DNA from: Acidobacteriaceae bacterium
Lineage (GTDB): Bacteria; Acidobacteriota; Terriglobia; Terriglobales; SbA1
DNA length: 19,727 bases
Assembly: GCA_003136335.1 (NCBI GenBank)
Contig: PLEA01000616.1
Span: forward strand, 1-19,727
Direction: 5' to 3'
The notes beneath the pieces were generated by a model, which was not told where the DNA came from, searched no databases, and worked only from the letters and a program-made list of their open reading frames with translations. This document shows positions 6,471-12,706 of this stretch, in pieces (position 1 is the stretch's first letter; every line of letters begins with the position of its first letter). The position numbers and the translations under genes were made by a program.

Positions 6471-7724
6471 CTAGCGCACCTGCCCGGTCCCGATAATTTC
6501 GTACTTTGAGGAAGTCAACTCAGCTAGCGCGAAGGGGCCGCGGCAGTGGAGTTTTTGGGTGCTGACGCCCATTTCGGCGCCGAAGCCGAATTCTGCGCCG
6601 TCGGTGAAGCGAGTGGAGGCGTTCCAGTAGACGGCAGCTGAATCCACGCCGCGCAGGAACTTGCGGGCGTTGGCCTCATCGCCGGTGACGATGGAGTCGC
6701 TGTGCCGGGTGGAATAACGGTTGATGTGCGCGATCGCGTCCTCGACATTCGCCACTACGGCTACTGCCATACACAGCCGCAGATATTCTTCGTACCAGTC
6801 TTGCTCGGCCGCGGGAGCGACGTGCAATCCGGCAGCCAGGGTGCGGGCTTTGCCATCGCCGCGCACCTCGACGCCAGCTTCGATTAGCTTCTTCACGATG
6901 CGCGGGACATATTCGGCAGCAATGCGTTCGTGCACCAGCAACTTTTCGGCGGCGTTGCACACCGATGGGCGCTGTGTTTTGGCATTGATGACAATGCGGT
7001 CGGCCATATCGAAATCTGCCGATTCGTCCACCAAGATGTGGCAATTTCCTGCTCCGGTCTCGATGACAGGAACCGCGGAATTATCCGTGACAAACTTGAT
7101 GAGTCCCGCGCCGCCACGCGGAATGATGACGTCGACCAGGCCACGGGCCTTAATCAACTCCTGCACGGATTGCCGCGTGCTCGAATCGAGCAACTCGATC
7201 GCGCCCTCGGGCAAGCCAGGAACGACCGTCACAATCTCAATCAGGCGCTGGCTGCTCCGCGCCGCTTCCTTGCCGCCGCGAAGAACAATCGCGTTGCCAG
7301 TTTTGAGCGCCAGGACCGCGGTATCGACGGTCACATTCGGACGCGACTCGTAGATGATTCCGATCACGCCCAGGGGAACGCGCACTTTGCGGATGCGTAG
7401 GCCGTTGGATTTGGTCCACTCCGCCAGAGTCTCGCCGATGGGATCGGGCAGGGCCGCAACCTCGCGAACGCCGCGCGCCATGTCTTTGATCCGCGACGGA
7501 GTCAGCAACAGGCGGTCGCGCATGGCGCCATCGAGACCGGAATTCTCCACGTCCTCGCGGTTCGCCGCCAGGATGCTTTTCTCGTTCGCTTCTATCACAC
7601 CGGCAATCGCCAGTAGCAGCGCGTTTTTTTCTTTCGTGGACAGCAACGCCAGCTTGGCCGACGCGGCGCGGGCGCGCAGCAACTTTTCCTGCGTGGAAGC
7701 GGCGGGGGTGAGAGTGGCGGCCAC
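6471..7724 (-). CDS. proA: Glutamate-5-semialdehyde dehydrogenase (gamma-glutamyl phosphate reductase)
   Basis: A 417-residue cytoplasmic enzyme of normal family length. It reduces gamma-glutamyl phosphate with NADPH to glutamate-5-semialdehyde, the second step of proline synthesis. Family signatures are clear: RVPLGVIGIIYESRPNVT (residues 115-132), LKTGNAIVLRGGKEA, DVIIPRGGAGLI, and catalytic C256 in TQRPSVCNAAE; the C-terminal FGFGAEMGVSTQKLHCRGP block is typical. The start is GTG 7724, only 9 nt after the proB stop codon; the ribosome site is weak (AAAAAAGA), so translation is probably coupled to proB. The adjacent kinase makes its unstable substrate. Confidence 0.97.
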   Translation of the reverse strand: MAATLTPAASTQEKLLRARAASAKLALLSTKEKNALLLAIAGVIEANEKSILAANREDVENSGLDGAMRDRLLLTPSRIKDMARGVREVAALPDPIGETLAEWTKSNGLRIRKVRVPLGVIGIIYESRPNVTVDTAVLALKTGNAIVLRGGKEAARSSQRLIEIVTVVPGLPEGAIELLDSSTRQSVQELIKARGLVDVIIPRGGAGLIKFVTDNSAVPVIETGAGNCHILVDESADFDMADRIVINAKTQRPSVCNAAEKLLVHERIAAEYVPRIVKKLIEAGVEVRGDGKARTLAAGLHVAPAAEQDWYEEYLRLCMAVAVVANVEDAIAHINRYSTRHSDSIVTGDEANARKFLRGVDSAAVYWNASTRFTDGAEFGFGAEMGVSTQKLHCRGPFALAELTSSKYEIIGTGQVR

Positions 7725-7733
7725 TTGTCTTTT

Positions 7734-8486
7734 TTATCTGTCCTTGTGCGGCGGGAAATAGGTCCCGATTTTGCGTTCCATGCCCAGCGTGATGGCCTTG
7801 GGATGACGCCCGTTCACGATTGCCACGTGGACTCCACCCTCGCTCGCCAGTTTGGCGGCGCGCAGTTTCGAAATCATGCCACCGCGGCCTAGCGAACTTT
7901 TGCCATTGCATTTTGCTTCGAGCGCGGGAGTAAGTTTGCGAATCACACGCTGCAGACGGGGTTTCTTACGGCCGTTGGGAACCAGGAGTCCGTCGACGTT
8001 GGTCAGCAGCAGCAGCCAGTCTGCTTTGACGGCCGTGGCCAGCAGCGAACTCAGTTCATCGTTGTCGCCGAAGGCGCCTTCCAGTTCGCGCACGGAGACG
8101 CTGTCGTTCTCGTTCACGATGGGCACGACGCCGAGAGCAAGCAACTCGCCGATTGCGTTCTGCAGATTGCGATAGCGCACAGGGGAAGTGAAGTCGTCGC
8201 TCGAGAGGAGCAATTGCGCGACCACCTTCTTGCCGAAGAACAGGCGCTCGTAGGTATGCATCAGCTTGCTTTGGCCGACCGCAGCGCAGGCCTGCATGCG
8301 CGGAACATTGCTGGGGCGATTCTGCAGATCCAAGCCCGACATACCCGCGGCGATTGCGCCCGAAGTGACGACCAGGTATTCGTTCTTCGAGAGATCGAAC
8401 TGATCGACCATGCCGCGCAGTAGGTTGATGTCAATCTGCCCGCCGGGAGCGATGAGACTGGTGCCGACTTTGATCACCACGCGCAT
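7734..8486 (-). CDS. proB: Glutamate 5-kinase, short form without PUA domain
   Basis: A 250-residue amino-acid kinase that phosphorylates glutamate on the gamma-carboxyl, the first and normally proline-regulated step of proline synthesis. Visible family blocks: KVGTSLI near the N-terminus, VTSGAIAAGM, VPIVNENDSV, FGDNDELSSLLA (substrate and ATP site), LLLLTNVDGL, and GRGGMISKLRAAKLA. The chain ends soon after the kinase fold; the C-terminal PUA domain that brings the E. coli enzyme to 367 residues is absent. Short ProB proteins are known in other bacteria, so I read this as a natural form, not a truncation. No clear ribosome site precedes ATG 8486. It is followed by proA in the same operon. 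Confidence 0.95.
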   Translation of the reverse strand: MRVVIKVGTSLIAPGGQIDINLLRGMVDQFDLSKNEYLVVTSGAIAAGMSGLDLQNRPSNVPRMQACAAVGQSKLMHTYERLFFGKKVVAQLLLSSDDFTSPVRYRNLQNAIGELLALGVVPIVNENDSVSVRELEGAFGDNDELSSLLATAVKADWLLLLTNVDGLLVPNGRKKPRLQRVIRKLTPALEAKCNGKSSLGRGGMISKLRAAKLASEGGVHVAIVNGRHPKAITLGMERKIGTYFPPHKDR

Positions 8487-8567
8487 AGTTGGATAGGCCG
8501 GGGCGAATTCAATTTTCTTCGCTGCCGCGAAACTCCGGCTCGGAGAACCCGGCGACCCCAGAGTGGA

Positions 8568-8597
8568 GGGACAACATCTCTATCCTGCCGTTAGAAT
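8568..8597 (+). promoter_or_regulatory. Possible promoter of the methyltransferase-decarboxylase pair
   Basis: GGGACA (8568-8573) and TAGAAT (8592-8597) are separated by 18 nt; the -10 box matches five of six consensus bases, the -35 four of six. Transcription would start near 8604, just ahead of the AAGGTG ribosome site at 8609-8614. It lies in the divergent gap with proB. Confidence 0.35.
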
Positions 8598-8621
8598 GGC
8601 TTTCTGGCAAGGTGATAAATC

Positions 8622-9404
8622 TTGCCCGGTTGCATTGTAATGCCAGCTTCCAACGCTACCAGCCGTTTTTCCGATCGCGTGGAAAACTATATTCGTCACC
8701 GGCCGGGATATCCGCTGGAGGCCTTGCGAGTCTTGCAGCGCGAGTGCGGGCTTGCACCTGATCACGCGGTTGCCGACATTGCCTCGGGCACGGGGATTTG
8801 GACTCGCATTCTGTTGGAGAATGGGAATACGGTTTTCGGCGTCGAACCCAATGCCGAAATGCGCCAGGCGGGCGAGCGGCAGCTAACAGCGTTTTCGAAA
8901 TTCACCAGCGTTGCGGGCAGTGTTGAAGCGACCAGCCTGACAGATCACAGCGTGGACTTCATCACAGCAGCCCAAGCGGCGCATTGGTTTGATCGCGAGC
9001 GGGCTCGACGCGAGTTTATGCGCATTCTGAAGCCCTGTGGATGGCTGGTGCTTTTGTGGAACGAGCGGCTCACGCATTCAACTGCGTTCCTGCAGGACTA
9101 TGAGCAACTGCTACTGACTTTCGGCACGGATTACGAAGAGGTGCGGCGTGAGCGGACCGCCGACGCGGTGAATGAATTCTTCGATCCGGCGCCGTTTCAA
9201 GAGCGGGTGTTTGAGATGAGGCAAGACTTCGACTGTGCCGGGCTTGAGGGGCGGCTGCTGTCGTCGTCCTATGCGCCGGGGCCGGAGCATGCGAATCATG
9301 CGCCGATGCTGCGCGAACTGCGACGCATCTTCGAGGCCCATGCCATTGCTGGACGCGGGACATTCGATTACAAGTCGCGAGTGTACTTTGGACGATTGAA
9401 GTGA
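8622..9404 (+). CDS. Class I SAM-dependent methyltransferase
   Basis: A 260-residue cytoplasmic methyltransferase of the methyltransf_11 type. The SAM-binding motif I is VADIASGTGIWT (about residues 50-61), followed by the acidic end of strand 2 (VFGVEPNAEM) and the motif IV/post-I region DHSVDFITAAQAAHWFD. The RFSDRVENYIRHRPGYP opening recalls the trans-aconitate/Tmt1-like group, but the substrate cannot be named. Two starts compete: TTG 8622 has AAGGTG seven nt upstream, while ATG 8640 (six codons later) has no visible ribosome site; I chose the TTG on that basis, with moderate certainty. The decarboxylase gene begins 13 nt after the stop codon, so the two are almost certainly co-transcribed. 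Confidence 0.85.
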   Translation: MPGCIVMPASNATSRFSDRVENYIRHRPGYPLEALRVLQRECGLAPDHAVADIASGTGIWTRILLENGNTVFGVEPNAEMRQAGERQLTAFSKFTSVAGSVEATSLTDHSVDFITAAQAAHWFDRERARREFMRILKPCGWLVLLWNERLTHSTAFLQDYEQLLLTFGTDYEEVRRERTADAVNEFFDPAPFQERVFEMRQDFDCAGLEGRLLSSSYAPGPEHANHAPMLRELRRIFEAHAIAGRGTFDYKSRVYFGRLK

Positions 9405-9417
9405 CCTGGAGAACAAT

Positions 9418-10878
9418 TTGTCCGACGAAAAATCGTTTCATATGACGCCCGACGAATTCCGGCGACACGGGCATGCTGTGGTGGACTGGATCGCCGACTA
9501 TCATGCGCGCATCGAATCGTTTCCTGTGCTTTCGCAGGTAAAGCCGGGAGAGATTCGCGCTGGGCTTCCGAAGAGTCCTCCGGCGCAGGGCGAGCCGTTT
9601 GACGCGCTGCTGAAAGATGTGGAGCGGCTGATTATGCCGGGCGTTACGCACTGGCAATCGCCGAATTTTTTCGCATACTTTCCGTGCAACGCGTCGGGGC
9701 CGGGAATTCTGGGGGATCTTCTTTCTTCCGGTCTGGGCGTGCAGGGGATGCTGTGGTCGACCAGCCCGGCTTGCACGGAACTCGAAACGCACGTGATGGA
9801 CTGGCTCGTCGCAATGCTTGGTCTGCCCGAGAAATTCCTGTCATCGCAGTCGGGCGGCGGCGTCATTCAGGATACGGCATCGAGTGCCGCGCTCTGCGCC
9901 TTGCTGGCCGCCCGCGAGCAAGCGACCAATTATGTGAGTAATAGGAAAGGGTGCGACGGGCGACTCGTGGCATACGCGTCGACGCAGACCCATTCTTCGC
10001 TGGAAAAGGCTGCAATGATTGCGGGCATTGGCGTGGAGAAGCTGCGGCTGATCGAAGTCGACCAGAATCTCGCGATGCGGCCTGATGCACTGGCACACCA
10101 AGTGGACGCGGACCGGCGCGCCGGATTCACTCCGTTTTTTGTGTGCGCAACTGTAGGCACCACGTCCTCGAACGCGATGGATCCCGTGGGCGCGATCGGG
10201 GAAGTCTGCCGGCAGCACGGTCTTTGGCTGCACGTGGATGCGGCCATGTCGGGCACCGCGATGCTCTGCCCGGAGTTCCGCCACCTGCAGAGCGGAGTCG
10301 AACTCGCCGACAGCTACAACTTCAATCCGCACAAATGGATGTTCACCAACTTTGACTGCAGTTGCTTTTGGGTCGCGGATCGGAAGGCGCTGATTCAGAC
10401 GTTGAGCATTCTGCCGGAATACCTTCGCAATCAGGCGACGGAATCGGGTGCGGTTATCGACTACCGAGACTGGCACATCCAACTCGGGCGGCGCTTCCGG
10501 TCGCTGAAATTATGGTTCGTGATTCGGCACTACGGCGTGGAAGGGCTGCAGCATCACATTCGTCAGCATGTGAAATTAGCGCAGCAGTTCGCCGACGGAA
10601 TAAGAAACGATGATCGCTTTGAGTTGGCCGCGCCGGCGCCGCTGAATTTGGTTTGCTTCCGGCACAAAGGGGGAGATGCGGCGAATCAGACGATGCTTGA
10701 TCGGCTGAACCGCAGCGGTGATTTGTTCCTGACGCACACCAAGCTGAACGGCAAGTTGACGTTGCGGCTTTGCGTTGGTCAGACCAATACGCAGACGCGG
10801 CATGTAGAGAACGCGTGGAAGCGGATTCAAGAAGAAGCGGGACAGCCTGCTGGATCGAACGCCGAAGTAAAACAGTGA
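9418..10878 (+). CDS. PLP-dependent group II decarboxylase, aromatic-L-amino-acid type
   Basis: A 486-residue cytoplasmic enzyme similar to animal and plant aromatic-amino-acid decarboxylases (DOPA, tyrosine, tryptophan). It starts at TTG 9418, with GGAG six nt upstream; the next ATG (9442) has no ribosome site. Landmarks in order: THWQSPNFFAYFP, SPACTELE, the stacking His in STQTHSSLEKA, HVDAAMSG with the Asp that pairs with the PLP nitrogen, and the Schiff-base Lys in FNPHKWMFTNFDCS. The flexible-loop Tyr (LPEYLRN, equivalent to human Y332) is kept; in plants a Phe there marks aldehyde synthases, so true decarboxylation to an amine is expected. Exact substrate unknown. Coupling to the methyltransferase suggests one short pathway. 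Its stop codon is 9 bases from that of the convergent phospholipase gene. Confidence 0.93.
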   Translation: MSDEKSFHMTPDEFRRHGHAVVDWIADYHARIESFPVLSQVKPGEIRAGLPKSPPAQGEPFDALLKDVERLIMPGVTHWQSPNFFAYFPCNASGPGILGDLLSSGLGVQGMLWSTSPACTELETHVMDWLVAMLGLPEKFLSSQSGGGVIQDTASSAALCALLAAREQATNYVSNRKGCDGRLVAYASTQTHSSLEKAAMIAGIGVEKLRLIEVDQNLAMRPDALAHQVDADRRAGFTPFFVCATVGTTSSNAMDPVGAIGEVCRQHGLWLHVDAAMSGTAMLCPEFRHLQSGVELADSYNFNPHKWMFTNFDCSCFWVADRKALIQTLSILPEYLRNQATESGAVIDYRDWHIQLGRRFRSLKLWFVIRHYGVEGLQHHIRQHVKLAQQFADGIRNDDRFELAAPAPLNLVCFRHKGGDAANQTMLDRLNRSGDLFLTHTKLNGKLTLRLCVGQTNTQTRHVENAWKRIQEEAGQPAGSNAEVKQ

Positions 10879-10887
10879 ATTCTTTAA

Positions 10888-11823
10888 TTAATCCGCCGAC
10901 ATGGGCGCGGGTCGCGCCACTACGGGGCGAGCTTTCGAAAGAACCGGCGTTTCCTCGGGCGTCGCCAGCCACTTGCGCACTTCGGGCAGCGCACTCCGCA
11001 TGGCAGCTTCGCCGACGCGAATCAGGTCGTCGGCGCGCTTGAAGTCATCGTAAGCGAAGCCGGCGACATCGGGTTCGATGACCAAGTCGGCGGCTTCGCG
11101 CCACACGCAGGACATCGCATCCTGAGCGATAGCGAACGATTGTCCGATGACGTCGAATAGATTACGCGGCGGTCCGCCCTTGGACCACGTCCCTTTCAGA
11201 TGCACGGCCAGCACGCGGTCGGCGCCCATTTCACGCAGGGGACGCGTAGGCACCGGATGCGAGAGCATGCCATCCACCAGGTATTGGTCGCGAATCTTCA
11301 CCGGCAGGAACATTCCAGGATAGGCGCAACTGGCGCGCACGGGATCGATGATCGAACCGGAATGAAAGACTACGCCTTCGCCGGTGTTGAAGTCGGTTGC
11401 GGTCACGCCGAGAGGAATACGCAGTTCCTCAAAGGTCTTCACCTTCAAGATGCGGGTCAGAAATGAGATCATGCGATCGTTGGAGGCAAAGCCGCAACGC
11501 GAGAGCGTCCAGCGGGCGAAGGTGGTGAAGCGGACACTGGCCGCCATGTCTTCCAATTCCTGGAGCGAGACACCGCTACAATAGGCCGCGCCGATGAGCG
11601 CGCCCACACTAGTGCCCGCGACGACGCGAATAGGAATGCCTTCTTGTTCGAGGACCTTTAGGACTCCGACGTGCGCGATGCCGCGGGCAAAGCCTCCGCC
11701 CAAAGCCACGCCAATGGCTGGAATTCGGGACGGCAAAATCGGGGCAGCCTGGCGGGAAAGCTCCCGACCGAAGGCTTGTACTGACCGAATAATCTTTTCC
11801 AGACCATTCACGGCAAACCCCAC
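10888..11823 (-). CDS. Patatin-like phospholipase (RssA/YchK type)
   Basis: About 311 residues. The patatin fold is shown by the oxyanion loop GGGFARGIAHVGVLK, nucleophile elbow GTSVG, and the Asp of the Ser-Asp dyad in LVDGMLSHPVP. Such enzymes hydrolyse acyl chains from phospholipids or lysophospholipids. The reading frame is open up to 11907, but a promoter-like TTGTGG-16-TATAGT lies at 11872-11845 inside that stretch, so I place the start at GTG 11823; GTG 11811, with GGGG seven nt upstream, is equally possible. No signal peptide is evident, arguing for a cytoplasmic or peripheral membrane role. The C-terminus is Pro/Ala/Val-rich and probably disordered. It is divergent from the Nudix gene. 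Confidence 0.88.
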   Translation of the reverse strand: MGFAVNGLEKIIRSVQAFGRELSRQAAPILPSRIPAIGVALGGGFARGIAHVGVLKVLEQEGIPIRVVAGTSVGALIGAAYCSGVSLQELEDMAASVRFTTFARWTLSRCGFASNDRMISFLTRILKVKTFEELRIPLGVTATDFNTGEGVVFHSGSIIDPVRASCAYPGMFLPVKIRDQYLVDGMLSHPVPTRPLREMGADRVLAVHLKGTWSKGGPPRNLFDVIGQSFAIAQDAMSCVWREAADLVIEPDVAGFAYDDFKRADDLIRVGEAAMRSALPEVRKWLATPEETPVLSKARPVVARPAPMSAD

Positions 11824-11844
11824 GTTTCCGGCCCGCTCTAACCA

Positions 11845-11872
11845 ACTATACCTAGCATGTAAGATGCCACAA
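11845..11872 (-). promoter_or_regulatory. Sigma-70-like promoter of the patatin gene
   Basis: On the minus strand, TTGTGG (11872-11867), a 16-nt spacer and TATAGT (11850-11845; five of six consensus bases). Transcription would begin near 11838, about 15 nt ahead of GTG 11823, which is why the longer reading frame is unlikely to be the translated one. Confidence 0.5.
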
Positions 11873-12008
11873 TTGCATAGATGTTTGTAAGGGCACAACG
11901 GTGCCACACTTTTATTACTTTGGGAAGGCCCCCACGTACAGTAACTGTTACCGTTGGAACAGCAGGCGCGTGACGAAAATCCTTTAGACCTGCTAGGTTG
12001 CGGACAGT

Positions 12009-12506
12009 ATGATGCGCGAGATTTCAGCCGGGGGCGTGGTCCTGCGGAAGAAAGACGGAGTCTGGTGGGTAGCCGTCATTGAGCTGCCTTTGGCGTCGGA
12101 CGCGGGTTCCGAACCCAGCAAGCGAGCAGTTCGCTCGAAAACCAAGGAGGTTTTGTGCCTCCCGAAAGGCTTGATTGATCCGGGCGAGAAAGCGCTTTCT
12201 GCAGCCCTGCGGGAAGTTCGCGAAGAAACCGGTATTACCGCCGCTCCGATTACGAAGTTGGCGGATATCAAGTATGTGTACGTGCGGTCGTGGGGCGATG
12301 GCGAGCGCGTGTTCAAGATTGTCAGCTTCTACTTGTTGCGCTATGAATCGGGGCGGATCGACGATATCGCCGACGAGATGCGGGTCGAAGTCGGGCGCGC
12401 AAAGTGGGTGACGCTCAGGGACGCGCCCAAGCTACTGGCTTATGGAGGCGAGAAACAAATGGCGCGGCAGGCGCTGGAATATGTTGGAGCGCACACGGAG
12501 TTGTGA
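12009..12506 (+). CDS. Nudix hydrolase (MutT/Ap6A-hydrolase-like)
   Basis: A 165-residue cytoplasmic hydrolase. The Nudix box is complete: GLIDPGEKALSAALREVREE followed by TGI, matching GX5EX7REUXEEXGU with all metal-binding glutamates. The opening ISAGGVVLRKKDGVWWVAVI and the C-terminal WVTLRDAPKLLAYGGEKQM resemble small Nudix enzymes acting on dinucleoside polyphosphates or damaged nucleotides, but substrate is not decidable. A charged insertion (about residues 33-50, SDAGSEPSKRAVRSKTK) separates strands before the box. Two ATG codons in tandem (12009 and 12012) could each start it; the ribosome site is weak. An 11-base palindrome, GTAACTGTTAC (11941-11951), lies in the gap to the divergent patatin gene; its role is unknown. 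Confidence 0.92.
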   Translation: MMREISAGGVVLRKKDGVWWVAVIELPLASDAGSEPSKRAVRSKTKEVLCLPKGLIDPGEKALSAALREVREETGITAAPITKLADIKYVYVRSWGDGERVFKIVSFYLLRYESGRIDDIADEMRVEVGRAKWVTLRDAPKLLAYGGEKQMARQALEYVGAHTEL

Positions 12507-12515
12507 TCGGGGAAT

Positions 12516-12557
12516 GCGAGCGCGAGATGCGCTCGCGACAGCCGGCGAGACGCCGGC
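12516..12557. repeat. Tandem GC-rich hairpins after the Nudix gene
   Basis: GCGAGCGC (12516-12523) pairs with GCGCTCGC (12529-12536) across a 5-nt loop, and GCCGGCG (12541-12547) pairs with CGCCGGC (12551-12557) across AGA. The pair starts 10 nt after the Nudix stop codon and looks like a dispersed REP-like unit that may also stop or stabilise the transcript; there is no T-tract. Confidence 0.6.
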
Positions 12558-12596
12558 GCTGCAGGGCGCTGGATAAATTGTCGTCGGGGCGATTAC

Positions 12597-12650
12597 CATT
12601 GCAAGTCCCCGCCGGGGACGAAAACCATGCCATCTTCCATCATTGCAAGT
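12597..12650 (+). promoter_or_regulatory. Direct repeat CATTGCAAGT upstream of fadN
   Basis: The 10-mer CATTGCAAGT occurs at 12597-12606 and 12641-12650, 44 bp apart (about four helical turns), each containing the palindrome TTGCAA. Between them lies a hairpin, GTCCCC-GCC-GGGGAC (12605-12619). The pair ends 56 bases before the fadN start codon, so it could be a binding site for a regulator of fatty-acid genes. This is inference from spacing alone. Confidence 0.3.
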
Positions 12651-12706
12651 TCAGACTATTCTCCGTTTCCTGCCGGGTTCGAACGTATTCATCTTGAGGC
12701 CTGATT

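Noticed and set aside
10884..10891. TTAATTAA palindrome between the convergent decarboxylase and patatin genes
   Set aside because: It arises from the TAA stop codon context in a 9-base gap; there is no stem-loop and no evidence that it is a site for anything.
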